Shown here: positions 36,880 to 46,033 of the stretch, one piece after another | How positions within the stretch are numbered: position 1 is the stretch's first letter | Layout of the letters: every line of letters begins with the position of its first letter | The notes under the pieces: generated by a model | Told to the model about the DNA's origin: nothing | Database searches by the model: none | What the model saw: the letters and a program-made list of their open reading frames with translations, nothing else | Made by a program: the position numbers and the translations under genes | NCBI GenBank assembly: GCA_977017575.1 | Contig: CDRNVI010000012.1 | Coordinates: forward strand, 62,001-126,000 | Reading direction: 5' to 3' | Source: Paramoeba atlantica | Lineage: Eukaryota; Discosea | Length of the DNA: 64,000 nt

Positions 36880-37809
36880 ATGTTCGACTACGACCTTCCT
36901 CCGAGCAACGATGAATACGTGGATGACGGTCCTGATTCTCCTGATTCCGAGAGGTACTTGACCTTGAGAAAGTGGGTGGCGTACTCTACTCAAGAAACGT
37001 TCCGCATGCCATTAAAAAGGTCGGAAACTTCAATGGAGTTTTCACGTATGAGTAACGCCGAGAAGAACGCAATCAAGTACTCCCCTGAGCGACTGCCTCC
37101 ACCGGAACTAACCCAGCGAATGGAAGATAACATCGTTGCTTTGTGCGCTGGATGGGTGAGCTTGCGACTGCGCCAACTACTTGATCCGGAAAGCAACGTT
37201 CTTAAATCTTTGTGCAATGTCCCCATTGATGAGAACATATTACTGTACGGTCTTGTGCTCTTGACGAAGTCCCGGGACACGGGTCTTCTCTTTTTCAAAG
37301 ACGCGGAGCGATCAGAAATTCATGGGGTAAAGGAGGAAGAGATGCCCGGGCATTGGCAGTGGACGCAATCGACTCAGACATGGTCGCTGAGCTTCACTGA
37401 TGTTTCAACCGACGTTATCGCTGGTCACATGAAAGACTTCCTAAAGAAAAATTATGGAGGGGTTTATGAGGATACGAAGAAAGATCGCGAAGTTTTGGCC
37501 CATTGGTTTAAGACCATGTGGCGAGGGTTGCGTGGCAGCAATGCCCAAGATGGTAAAGTTTACCGGGATCGGAATAAAAAAATGAAGGAGAAAGTGGAAG
37601 AAAGTAGTACACGCACTGAAAGTATCGTATCCGATTTTCGAAAGTTGCGAGTTGAAATAGAAGAAATGCGTAATGAAATTTCGATCCTGCGCAAAAAGGT
37701 GCTATGTCTTGAAATTCAAAATTTGAATTCGTCTGTAAAGCAGACGAACTGTGTCGAAACTGAAGCAGTTTCCAAGAAGCGAAAGCCACATGATTTAGCT
37801 GGCCTCTAA
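36880..37809 (+). CDS. Unrecognised 309-residue protein with C-terminal coiled coil
   Basis: Starts at the first ATG (36880). The N-terminus is acidic (FDYDLPPSNDEYVDDGPDSP). The middle is globular (NIVALCAGWVSLRLRQLLDP, NILLYGLVLLTKSRDTGLLF). Residues about 235-290 have a heptad pattern (KEKVEESSTRTESIVSDFRK, EEMRNEISILRKKVLCLEIQ), predicted coiled coil. The C-terminus SKKRKPHDL could be a nuclear signal. No transposase, nuclease or zinc-finger motif is seen. The frame is intact although it sits between inverted Stowaway-like ends, so it is either a host gene or cargo. Confidence 0.65.
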   Translation: MFDYDLPPSNDEYVDDGPDSPDSERYLTLRKWVAYSTQETFRMPLKRSETSMEFSRMSNAEKNAIKYSPERLPPPELTQRMEDNIVALCAGWVSLRLRQLLDPESNVLKSLCNVPIDENILLYGLVLLTKSRDTGLLFFKDAERSEIHGVKEEEMPGHWQWTQSTQTWSLSFTDVSTDVIAGHMKDFLKKNYGGVYEDTKKDREVLAHWFKTMWRGLRGSNAQDGKVYRDRNKKMKEKVEESSTRTESIVSDFRKLRVEIEEMRNEISILRKKVLCLEIQNLNSSVKQTNCVETEAVSKKRKPHDLAGL

Positions 37810-38072
37810 TGTAGATCTTAAAGAGAAAGTTTATAAAATTCTTATGTTTTATAAAAAGTGAAAAGAAAGCCTTATAAAGCGTCTTATAAAACGCGTTGTA
37901 CCCAATATTCCTCACCAGTACTCAATAGGGCGCCACAAAATTTGCCTGAATTTGCTTTACTCAGTTTCAGCCCTCTAAATATAAATTTTCTTTTTTGTTA
38001 TAATTTATATTTATAAAAATTAATGAGAGGAGGAGTAATACAGTTACAATGACATTTTAACACCTAACTTAC

Positions 38073-38101
38073 ATATTTTTTGTATTATGCTTTTTTGACA
38101 G
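38073..38101 (+). promoter_or_regulatory. Candidate trans-splice acceptor of AP-4 epsilon
   Basis: ATATTTTTTGTATTATGCTT then TTTTGACAG, 21 nt before the ATG at 38123; the clearest pyrimidine-AG acceptor in the window together with those at 45389 and 57636. Confidence 0.55.
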
Positions 38102-38122
38102 AATCATATCACTCCTTGAACA

Positions 38123-40501
38123 ATGAAATCAAAGAAAGGACGCTTCGTGTCACGTTCAACTAATTTTGTTGCTTTTGTACAAGCTTTGGGAAGCGCAAAA
38201 TCAAAACAAGAAGAAGATACCTTGATATCGCAGGAACTCGCAAAGTCAAAACTTCAACTTTCAGACAATACAGTAGACGACAAAATGAGAACTGAACTGA
38301 TCTTGCTGCTAGCGTATTGTGAAATGTGTGGGCATGCGGCGGATTTCGGGTATTTTAGCGCTGTGAGCATGGCTTCGTCAGTTTCTCCCGTGGTGAAGCG
38401 CATTGGATACGCTTGTGCAAGTCTTTTCCTATCTCCTGAACATGAATTTTCTTACCTTTTGGTGTCCACTTTGCAGCGTGATTTAAACAGCACGTGTATT
38501 CTTGAAATTGAAGCTGCTCTAAGTACAGCTGTAAAAATGGCTAGCGTGGATCTCATAGCCTCACTTATCGATTACACAACGTCGTTATTGAAGCATGATA
38601 GCCCGCGCATTCGAAAAAAAACCGTCCTCTTGTTATGTACTTTTCACCGTTTAGTTCCGAACTCTACAAGTGAAATTCAGGTGTATTTATCTACTCTGTG
38701 TGATCGTGATCCCCAAGTTATGAGCGCCGCTCTCTGTTTATGTGAGGAAATATCGACTACAGATCTGGAAGTTTCACGTCATCTGACGCCATCGCTGGTG
38801 TCGATTTTGAAGCAAATTATTGCACACCGGTTACCTTCCGAGTATGACTATCATCGCCTTCCAGCTCCCTGGATGCAAATACGTATTCTGCGTATATTTT
38901 CAGTTTTGGGAAAGAACGACGAGAAGCTTAGTCAAGAATGCTACGAAGTTGTAAGCGAAGTTATGAGGCGTGCAGACATTGGAATAGACATTGGAAATGC
39001 CGTAATTTATGAATGCATTTTGTGCGCTATATCTTTATACCCTCAGACATCGATATTGGGGGAAGCTAATCTGCACATCTGCAAATTTTTAGCGTCCCGT
39101 ATCGGAAATCTACGGTACGTTGGTCTGGAAGCCTTGGCGCGCATTGCAAAAATTGATCTCTTGTATGCGGTACAAAATCAAGAATTGATACTTGAATGCT
39201 TGGAAGATTCCGACGTAATGCTACGCAAAAAAAGTTTTACTCTTTTATGCTCGATGGCTAATCCGAAAAATGTTGATTTCATCGTTCGGCGTTTGGTGCG
39301 ATACCTTCGATATTTGAAGGATGTGCATCAACGTTCCGACCTTGTACGCCAAATTCTTTGCATATTAGATGACTACTGCACCTCGCAACCCGAATGGTAT
39401 ATTACTCAAGTAGGTGAGCTATGTCAGCTAGCATCAGAGTCATTACCAGAATCTTTCGTATCTTCCCTTCTCTGCAAATTTACTGAACGATTGATTCCAC
39501 TTTCTGAAAGTCTTTCCTCGAGCGTCATACAAATAAGTAACCGACTTCTGAGTGCGGAACAGACTTTCAGCGATCAGGTATATGCCATGTGCACATGGTT
39601 CATCGGAGAATTTGGTCATTATTCCCCCTCTTTTAGCCCACAAACCGTGCTGGACTCTCTTTCAGAAATCGTAGACAATTCGGTTATTGGGTACGATGCC
39701 AAACAATGTGCCCTCACGGCCGCACTGAAACTCTTTTTTAGGGTACCCCATCTTGAAATGGACTCAATACATCACGTGATCCTTGAAAACATGAGTTACT
39801 TTTGCATAGAGCTTCAGCAACAGTGTTATGAACTTATACAGCTGTTGAAGGAGGAAAGCAGTTCGTTTACTTTAACTACTTCGGAAAGTGATGAGGCAAA
39901 TTTACCCTTTCTGGATGGCTTCGTACAAAATGCCGCGAAACACGGATCTGCCCCATACGACCCGGATGGCCTTTTCACACTTAAATCACATCACCAAGAG
40001 CATTCTGGGCATGACAATGAAGCCTTCAAGCTCTTACTAAAACATCGCAATCCGTCGAGTGAGGAATCGCTTCCGCTACCAGATTCAGAGGAGGACATAT
40101 TGCATTTACCCTCGAAACACAGGAAATGGGGAAAGCATGAAGGAGAGTCTTCGCATCAACTGCGCTCTCCTTCGGTAGACGACGTCGCCATAGATGAAGA
40201 AATAGCTAGTATGAAAACTATTTCTATGGCGGAATATTCGAAAAATTCTTTTTATGTTACACAGCAGAAAGGTGCTGATAGAGAAAAGGTACGTAGCAGC
40301 CGCCGAGAGAAACTTGCCAAAGAGTTATTCGCAGGCACCAGTGAAACTAGCCTCGTGGAATCCAACGATACGAAAATTTCCACAGTAAAACGAAATACCA
40401 CCGAAAAAAAGCTGTATAGATCTACAGACTCTTCCACTTCAAAGAATAAGAATTCGAACTCTAGTAGTCGCAACACCCTGGATGACTTGTTTGGTACTTA
40501 G
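38123..40501 (+). CDS. AP4E1: AP-4 adaptor complex subunit epsilon
   Basis: Large subunit of AP-4, which sorts cargo from the trans-Golgi. 792 residues from the ATG at 38123. The adaptin N-terminal helical solenoid is complete: RTELILLLAYCEMCGHAADF, VKRIGYACASLFLSPEHE, LVSTLQRDLNS, RIRKKTVLLLCTFHRL. The stretch ILKQIIAHRLPSEYDYHRLP followed by APWMQIRILRIFSVLG, with its YDYH-x-x-PAP-x-x-Q-I motif, matches AP-4 epsilon rather than gamma, alpha or delta; DIGNAVIYECILCAISLYP and ILECLEDSDVMLRKKSF also fit. After about residue 590 comes a charged hinge with no obvious appendage domain, so the ear is short or missing. Confidence 0.88.
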   Translation: MKSKKGRFVSRSTNFVAFVQALGSAKSKQEEDTLISQELAKSKLQLSDNTVDDKMRTELILLLAYCEMCGHAADFGYFSAVSMASSVSPVVKRIGYACASLFLSPEHEFSYLLVSTLQRDLNSTCILEIEAALSTAVKMASVDLIASLIDYTTSLLKHDSPRIRKKTVLLLCTFHRLVPNSTSEIQVYLSTLCDRDPQVMSAALCLCEEISTTDLEVSRHLTPSLVSILKQIIAHRLPSEYDYHRLPAPWMQIRILRIFSVLGKNDEKLSQECYEVVSEVMRRADIGIDIGNAVIYECILCAISLYPQTSILGEANLHICKFLASRIGNLRYVGLEALARIAKIDLLYAVQNQELILECLEDSDVMLRKKSFTLLCSMANPKNVDFIVRRLVRYLRYLKDVHQRSDLVRQILCILDDYCTSQPEWYITQVGELCQLASESLPESFVSSLLCKFTERLIPLSESLSSSVIQISNRLLSAEQTFSDQVYAMCTWFIGEFGHYSPSFSPQTVLDSLSEIVDNSVIGYDAKQCALTAALKLFFRVPHLEMDSIHHVILENMSYFCIELQQQCYELIQLLKEESSSFTLTTSESDEANLPFLDGFVQNAAKHGSAPYDPDGLFTLKSHHQEHSGHDNEAFKLLLKHRNPSSEESLPLPDSEEDILHLPSKHRKWGKHEGESSHQLRSPSVDDVAIDEEIASMKTISMAEYSKNSFYVTQQKGADREKVRSSRREKLAKELFAGTSETSLVESNDTKISTVKRNTTEKKLYRSTDSSTSKNKNSNSSSRNTLDDLFGT

Positions 40502-40727
40502 CTTCGCACATTGAGCTTGATGGACAGCGTTGTTTACGAGTCATGGCACACGTTGGCAGAAGTCGGGAGTTTGTATGTTATTGCATTGTAAGGGAATAAT
40601 AATCATACTGTTATCCCCCCTTACTTCACGACAAGCCCACTGGGTCCCAGTGGTTGAGCAAGATGCGTCAATTTTTTTCCTCCTACCTACGTCCTAGGGA
40701 ACATGATTCGATGGCTATGCCACCCAT

Positions 40728-40915
40728 GCTAAAGTGGACGAGGGAGATACCAATAGACTATTGCTATTATAGTACAGGTGCGGTAGTTTCCCACAGGAAA
40801 AAGATATCTCCCTTATGGAATGAGTGCATACAGACGCATACAAAGGTGGGATGCCATTTTTCCTGTGGAAACTGCCGCACTTGTACTATTGATATTGATC
40901 TCCCTCATTCACTTG
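40728..40915. repeat. MITE-like copy, family GCTAAAGTGGACGAGGGAGA
   Basis: The left end GCTAAAGTGGACGAGGGAGA is shared with the element at 61882-62065. An inverted pair inside (AGTACAGGTGCGGTAGTTTC...CACAGGAAAAA at 40772-40802 and its inverse at 40857-40887) joins a degraded right end near 40900-40915 (GATCTCCCTCATTCACTT). More decayed than the 61882 copy, with a different interior. Confidence 0.65.
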
Positions 40916-41640
40916 GAATCACCCTTGGAATCTGTTTGTATCTTCTCCACCAATTATACCATCGAACGTTGAATCATTCGAGGGGCTTCGGGTGTGATCT
41001 TATGCGATCTCGAATGGCCTCACTTGATCTTGGCTGATCCCATTTTTCCCCTCGTTGGACACTATGAAGATTTGGATGGTAGCGTATGGCACTGGATCTC
41101 ACTGGATGCCTAATTTCATATGTAAACCACATTTCCAGTTAACATGCCTATACCTTGGACAACATACCGAGGGGTGTGTTATTCTGGCCCGCAGCACTTA
41201 ACGTACCCCCCCCCCTCCTCGTCTATGACTTTTTTTGTGTCTTCAGTATGAAACCCCTGTTGTCACTGCTAACGAATTTATGATTCGTATTTATGATTCC
41301 TTAGGATAGTCTTTACTTTTTCATGCCTTGGGTACTCTCTCGATTCCCATACCTCTGTTTTGCATGGCGCTGGATGGCAGTGGACAACTGCATAGTGTCC
41401 ATTCGCAGCCCCTCACTTTTCCCTCACTCAAACTTACCCCCCCCCTTACTTAGTCATCTCCCCTACTTCACCACTCCCCTTGCTTCACCACAAAATATGG
41501 ATTTTGGGATAAAAAATGGGGGTTAAGCAATCGGGGTAACGGTACTGCGTTGCGGAACCTGTATGAAGAATGCATTAATCAGTGTATGTCTTCTGGAGAA
41601 TTGGTTCCTCAAGCGTTAAATTTCTGTAGAAATTGTCTAC

Positions 41641-41660
41641 TTTCTTCTTTTTTAACTTAA
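41641..41660 (+). promoter_or_regulatory. Candidate trans-splice acceptor
   Basis: TTTCTTCTTTTTTAACTTAA, with AG at 41660-41661, 9 nt before the ATG at 41670. Confidence 0.5.
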
Positions 41661-41669
41661 GAATCAATC

Positions 41670-42314
41670 ATGAACATTGGCGCCTCTGGTCCGTCCTCCC
41701 CGACGCTGAGTAAAAACTGGGCTGATCATATCTTGGAAGACTCACACGAAACACCAACTCGGGTCTCAGTCCCGGTCTTCCCGAAGTGGAGCCGAAGAGC
41801 CAAGCAAGCGCTCGAGAGTACTACCCCTGGAAATACTCCAGCGGCAAAGTTGAGCTCGCAAGAAGGTGCTTCTTACGGTGCGAGCTCCCCTTCCATAAGT
41901 TATACCCCTAGAAGTGCTGCGAATCCAAATAAGATTGCTCAACAGCGCGTTGCGCTATCACCGCTTCCGATAAACGCTAGTGTTTTTGCTAGTTCTGGTG
42001 CAATCTCACAAGGTGCTGCAACTTTTTCTCCTGAGTATTTTTCCACCTCCAAAATTGTAGAGCAACTTAGAAAAATAGTGGGAGCACATTTTCAAGGTAT
42101 ATCGCTTCCCGAGCTGGAAGCCAGAACACAGTGGTCATCCCACTATGCTTCCTTCTGCAATGGTTTGAGTCTACTCGAGTTTCTACAACTCAATGAAAAA
42201 GAATTTAACATCGACCTGCGAAGTTTCGTCGTGCGCATTCGCGAATCTACGGAGGATACTCTATTATCTTCGTTGTTAAGTGTGCCAGCCTTTCACATTC
42301 CTCTCGATGCATAA
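41670..42314 (+). CDS. Unrecognised 214-residue protein, possible LOTUS-like C-terminal domain
   Basis: ATG at 41670, 9 nt after a pyrimidine-AG tract. Residues 1-130 are rich in Ser, Pro, Thr and Ala and look disordered. Residues about 128-200 form a compact domain: KIVEQLRKIVGAHFQGISLP, then ELEARTQWSSHYASFCNGLS and LLEFLQLNEKEFNIDLRSFV. Helix, G-I-x-L-x-E-L, then S-L-x-E-F-L and a closing strand resembles the OST-HTH/LOTUS fold of RNA-regulating proteins. The resemblance is by eye and weak. No signal or membrane segment. Confidence 0.6.
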   Translation: MNIGASGPSSPTLSKNWADHILEDSHETPTRVSVPVFPKWSRRAKQALESTTPGNTPAAKLSSQEGASYGASSPSISYTPRSAANPNKIAQQRVALSPLPINASVFASSGAISQGAATFSPEYFSTSKIVEQLRKIVGAHFQGISLPELEARTQWSSHYASFCNGLSLLEFLQLNEKEFNIDLRSFVVRIRESTEDTLLSSLLSVPAFHIPLDA

Positions 42315-42823
42315 TGCTGCTTCGTTTTATCATAGTAGATGCGAAAAAAAGTAAATGCGCTTTCGTGCAGAGAAACTGATGTGTGTACTTGTAGCAAGTG
42401 CGACATGCGAGTTCAATGACGGGATAGCAATTTAGAATTTGTAGCTATAAAAATTTCGGCATGCAAAACATTATTCTGTGAATATTTGGAAAAATAGCGT
42501 TATTTGGCTCTTACAATCTTGTTTCTTGCATTAAAAAGTTAGGCTCCTGTAGATATTTTGAAACCAAAATGGGGAAAAAAACATTTTGAAACCAAAGTAG
42601 TTGCGTTTTAGGCAATGTGCCGTAAAATTGGCCTCAGATTTTCAATGAAGCGGGATTTCTATTTTGGGAAATGGTCATCGTACATAACCTGCATCTCATT
42701 CATACACCTTTCTTCATAGGAACATGAATTTTAGTTTCAACTAAATGACACTATCTCGGCGGCATTGCCGTTTCTGAAAAAAATATCTGAAACGACTCAA
42801 CTTCACCTACACACGCCTACACC
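42315..42823. other. Intergenic spacer, no gene seen
   Basis: About 510 bp. TTTTGAAACCAAA(A/G)T occurs twice (42557 and 42584). ACCTTTCTTCATAG near 42706-42719 is a possible acceptor. No coding sequence. Confidence 0.5.
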
Positions 42824-45184
42824 ATGTCCTCATCTACTGCGCCGCCTCGACGTTTCGAGCGTCGCGACCCACCCCCCGGTCGCCCACCCCCCCGCCCCAC
42901 CGACGACCACCACTCCTCCCTCGGCCCCAACACCGCCGCCAACAAGGAACTCCTCCGTGACTTCTTCCTCACCACCCGTGGGCCACCCCCCCTCGACCTC
43001 CCACCCCCCGACACCAGCTCCCCCCCGTACTACCCCCCCCTCCTCCACGCCATCGCCTCCCGTCAACGCTCCACCCTCCCCTTCTCCCTCCCCACCCTCG
43101 CCGCGCACAGCCCCGAATGCCACACCCTCGCCCACCACATGACCACCAACATCCTCTCCGCACTCGAGGACGTCACGGAGGTCGTGGACTCACTTCTCCC
43201 CTCTTCTTCTTCCACGACTCCTTCCACTCCCCCCCCTCCCCCCGCCGACCTCCTCGACCACCTCTCCCTTGAGTTCGGCGACCAGCTCCCCAGGGCTCTT
43301 ACCCGTCGCTTCCGTCTCGAGCTCACCCCCCTTCCCCCTTCAACTCCCCCCCTTCACCACTCCCCCTTCACCCCCCTGCGCCACATGAAGGCCACGCTCA
43401 CCGGCGCCCTCCTCCAGCTCCGCGGCACCGTCACCAGCGCCTCCCCGGTGCGCCCCGTGCTGCGCGTGCTCACCGCGCTGTGCGAGCTGTGCTCCGCGGT
43501 GACCTTCGTGGAGGTCCCCGGGGACACGTTCACGATGCCCACCAAGTGCGGGAGTGGGCGCTGCCGCGGGTCCGGGCCCGGGGGGGGCGGGATGCTGCGA
43601 CCGCAGTACCAGGCGTCCCGGATGACGAGCTACCAGGAGCTGCGGCTGCAGGAGCTGCGGGGGGACGTGCCGCGGGGGACACTGCCGCGGACGGTGAAGG
43701 TGGTGTGTGAGGGGGAGCTGTGCTGTGGGGTGGCGTCGCCGGGGGGGACGGTGGTGGTGCTGGGGGCGCTGGTGCCGGATTTGTCGTACAGTGTGTCGAG
43801 GCGGTTCAGGGGGGATTGTCAGGTGACGCTGGTGGTGCAGGCGTTGAGGTGTACGCCGATGAGGAGGGATTACGCGGAGGGGCTGCCGTCGGGGGAGGTT
43901 ACGGCGGCGTTGCAAGGGGTGCGGGGGGAGGAGGATGCGACGAGGATGCGGAAGGCGGTGAATAGTATTGCGCCGGAGATTTTTGGGCTCTCGGAGGTGA
44001 AGAAGGTGGTGTTGTGTCTGCTCGCGGGCGGGGACTCGGTGCACACGAAGGACGGGATGATTATTCGTGGGGATATTAATGCCTTGCTTACGGGAGACCC
44101 TGGGGTGGCGAAGTCGCAAATCCTAAAGTGGGTCTCGGGCGTCGCCACCCGGGGCGTGTTCACCTCCGGAATGGGAAGCTCTGGGGTAGGGCTCACCGCC
44201 GCCGTGGTCAGCGACCCCATCACCGGGGAAAACATGCTCGAGCCCGGTACGCTGATTTTCGCCGACAAAGGAGTGTGTTGTATTGACGAGTTCGATAAGA
44301 TGAACGAAAGCGATCGCACCGCGCTGCACGAGGTGATGGAGCAGCAAACCATTAGTCTCGCAAAGGCGGGGATTATCACCACAATGAACTGCCGCACTGC
44401 AGTGCTCGCCGCCAGTAACCCACAGTACGGGCGGTGGAACAGCTCCCGCACCCCCATGGAGAACATTAACCTCCCCACCGCACTGTTCTCCCGGTTTGAC
44501 ATCGTCTGGGTTATCCGGGATCGTTACAACGAGGAGGACGACAAGAATCTGGCCACCCATGTCGCGCTGGTGCACACCCACCCCGAGGCTGCGGTGACGC
44601 AAGACCGACACGACCCCAACGCCGCCGGCGTGTCCACTCTGGACGAGCCCACGCTAGGCACCGATCGTTGCTACGACCGTCCCACGCTGCTCGCGTACCT
44701 GGCCGATATCAAGTCCGTCCAACCTCGATTTTCCCCCTCGAGTGTCCAGTTGATTACGGATCTGTACTTGCTGATGCGACGAGAGGGCAACCACGGGTTC
44801 GCGGTGACCACACGTAACCTGCTGGGTATTCTCCGTCTCTCCCGGGCTCTCGCTCGTCTGCGGTACAGCCCCGCGATTGAGGATGCGGACATTAAGGAGG
44901 CCGCGCGGCTGCTGGAGCTCAGTCGGGTGAGCCTCGTGGAGCAGCCCGAGGTCACCCACCGTGGGGCACTGCAGAAGAGCGACGTGTACAACATGATTCG
45001 AGACTTCTTCGGGGCCCTCCCCGCCGGGTCCGTGGTGCAGGTCCAAGAGTGCCGAGATGGGTTACGCAGGCAAGGGGTCTCGGAGGCCATGTTGCGAGAG
45101 ACGATTGATATGTATACCCTGCTGCGGGTGTGGACGCATGGGGAGAACTACGACGTGCTGCATATGGTAAGTGGACTGAGTTAA
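42824..45184 (+). CDS. MCM7: MCM7 replicative helicase subunit
   Basis: One of six MCM2-7 AAA+ subunits of the replicative helicase. 786 residues from the ATG at 42824. The N-terminal region (Pro-rich, with a zinc-finger-like CELC...KCGSGRC) precedes KAVNSIAPEIFGLSEVKKVV, Walker A GDPGVAKS (about residue 424), Walker B CIDEFDKM (about 485), sensor AASNPQYGRW and arginine finger LFSRFD. LATHVALVHTH fits the MCM7 L-A-x-H-x-x-x-V-H motif, and VCCIDEFDKMNESDRTALHE with SLAKAGIITTMNCR also favours MCM7. The first part is extremely GC-rich. The + strand is C-rich up to about 43430 and G-rich from there to about 44060. The N-terminal poly-Pro stretches are unusual for MCM7. Confidence 0.93.
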   Translation: MSSSTAPPRRFERRDPPPGRPPPRPTDDHHSSLGPNTAANKELLRDFFLTTRGPPPLDLPPPDTSSPPYYPPLLHAIASRQRSTLPFSLPTLAAHSPECHTLAHHMTTNILSALEDVTEVVDSLLPSSSSTTPSTPPPPPADLLDHLSLEFGDQLPRALTRRFRLELTPLPPSTPPLHHSPFTPLRHMKATLTGALLQLRGTVTSASPVRPVLRVLTALCELCSAVTFVEVPGDTFTMPTKCGSGRCRGSGPGGGGMLRPQYQASRMTSYQELRLQELRGDVPRGTLPRTVKVVCEGELCCGVASPGGTVVVLGALVPDLSYSVSRRFRGDCQVTLVVQALRCTPMRRDYAEGLPSGEVTAALQGVRGEEDATRMRKAVNSIAPEIFGLSEVKKVVLCLLAGGDSVHTKDGMIIRGDINALLTGDPGVAKSQILKWVSGVATRGVFTSGMGSSGVGLTAAVVSDPITGENMLEPGTLIFADKGVCCIDEFDKMNESDRTALHEVMEQQTISLAKAGIITTMNCRTAVLAASNPQYGRWNSSRTPMENINLPTALFSRFDIVWVIRDRYNEEDDKNLATHVALVHTHPEAAVTQDRHDPNAAGVSTLDEPTLGTDRCYDRPTLLAYLADIKSVQPRFSPSSVQLITDLYLLMRREGNHGFAVTTRNLLGILRLSRALARLRYSPAIEDADIKEAARLLELSRVSLVEQPEVTHRGALQKSDVYNMIRDFFGALPAGSVVQVQECRDGLRRQGVSEAMLRETIDMYTLLRVWTHGENYDVLHMVSGLS

Positions 45185-45348
45185 GGGGGTGGGGATGTGG
45201 ATGAGAAAAAATGATCCTTTTGTGTAGTTTTTTGGATCGTACCGTTTTGGTAGAGTGTTATTGTACAGCGCTTCCTGAAAGTGTGTACTGTTTTCGCAAG
45301 TACACGTATGCTGTCACTCTTGATTAAACATGGTATGGTTGCAAAGGT

Positions 45349-45389
45349 AAGTTCTTGTTTTTGCTGTATTTCATTTCTTTCTGTTACAG
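45349..45389 (+). promoter_or_regulatory. Candidate trans-splice acceptor of the uL13 gene
   Basis: AAGTTCTTGTTTTTGCTGTA then TTTCATTTCTTTCTGTTACAG, ending at 45389, 11 nt before the ATG at 45401. A GTAAGT stands at 45347, so the 43 bases could be read as a tiny cis intron, but removing them would put the upstream ATGs out of frame. A trans-splice acceptor explains the site better. Confidence 0.55.
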
Positions 45390-45400
45390 ATATCCCTCCG

Positions 45401-46033
45401 ATGTTGCAAAAGAGTCCTCTCTGCCTCGATGTTTACATGAACCGAGGTGGTTTCCCGCATTTCCTAAAGCGCCATAAGCACCACCCGTTCGGTAAAATTT
45501 TGTACAACGAAATCTCAAAACCTTATGTACACCGTGACTGCGAGAGGTGGTGGTTGCTGGATGCGACAGGAATGCAAATGCCGTTTCTCGCAAAGACCGT
45601 CTCACACTACGTCCAGGGTCATCACCGGGTCGATTTTGAGCAAGGAAAAATCATGGGAGACCACGTAGTGGTGATCAACTGCAAGGATGCCGTGATGGTA
45701 GGAGAGGAGTGGATCCGTGTGCCGATTCGGTGGGAGACAAAGTATCCCAGTGGTCGGTACTCCGTGCGCTGCGCTGACATGTACGATAAGGACCCCTGTA
45801 TGGTGGTGTGGCACTTCTTGCGTCGTGAGATTGTTGAGCGTGGTTGGAATCGCAAGGAACACTTGATGCAGGGTCATATGGAGAAAGCTTGGTTGTACAC
45901 GGACCACATCCACCCCCATATGGATAAAGACCCGCGCCCTGTGCCTTGGAGTGACCACAACCCACATTACTACGCTTGGACCTCTGAGCGGGCCAGAACA
46001 GGGAGGTGGGATCCGAATCCACAAATGCGGTAA
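45401..46033 (+). CDS. MRPL13: Mitochondrial large-subunit ribosomal protein uL13
   Basis: 210 residues from the ATG at 45401, chosen because it follows the acceptor AG at 45389. The core fits uL13: RWWLLDATGMQMPFLAKTVS, VQGHHRVDFEQGKIMGDHVV followed by VINCKDAV, then WIRVPIRWETKYPSGRYSVR, equivalent to the K-x-Y-R-W-H-T-x-Y-P-G-G stretch. A C-terminal extension of ~60 residues rich in His, Pro and aromatic residues (HPHMDKDPRPVPWSDHNPHY) is typical of mitochondrial ribosomal proteins and absent from bacterial uL13. The bacterial-type core and extension indicate the mitoribosome. Confidence 0.8.
   Translation: MLQKSPLCLDVYMNRGGFPHFLKRHKHHPFGKILYNEISKPYVHRDCERWWLLDATGMQMPFLAKTVSHYVQGHHRVDFEQGKIMGDHVVVINCKDAVMVGEEWIRVPIRWETKYPSGRYSVRCADMYDKDPCMVVWHFLRREIVERGWNRKEHLMQGHMEKAWLYTDHIHPHMDKDPRPVPWSDHNPHYYAWTSERARTGRWDPNPQMR

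Larger units (their letters stand above)
36393..38035. mobile_element. Stowaway-ended element, 1643 bp, enclosing a gene
   Basis: The ends CTCCTCTTCTCATTAATTTC (36393) and inverted CTCCTCCTCTCATTAATTTT (ending 38035) are flanked by TA (36391-36392, 38036-38037). A second, inner inverted pair exists: GAGGGCTGAAACC...AAATTTGCCTGAATTTGCC at about 36671-36710 and its inverse at about 37937-37975. The right end is the same as that of the 846-bp element at 26435-27280. No transposase is encoded; the only frame is the 309-residue protein at 36880-37809. The left end lies 26 bp from the Merlin target duplication. It may be a MITE that captured a gene, or two MITE ends that happen to flank a host gene. 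Confidence 0.6.
40502..41669. other. Gene-free interval of 1.17 kb with repeats
   Basis: It holds the MITE-like copy at 40728-40915 and C-runs followed by TTACTT (ATCCCCCCTTACTTCAC near 40613; ACCCCCCCCCTTACTTAGTC near 41433), which look like related transposon ends. ACTGGATCTCACTGGATGCC near 41092 is a short direct repeat. A 127-codon frame at 40654 reads through the MITE and is not called. The last 30 bp (CTACTTTCTTCTTTTTTAAC then TTAAG) are a good acceptor for the next gene. Confidence 0.5.

Noticed and set aside
42830-44611. Several long frames opposite or beside MCM7
   Set aside because: GC-rich DNA has few stops; these are shadows of the MCM7 reading frame with no features of their own.
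45347-45389. A 43-nt cis intron
   Set aside because: Splicing would not keep the frame with any upstream ATG; better explained as a trans-splice acceptor.
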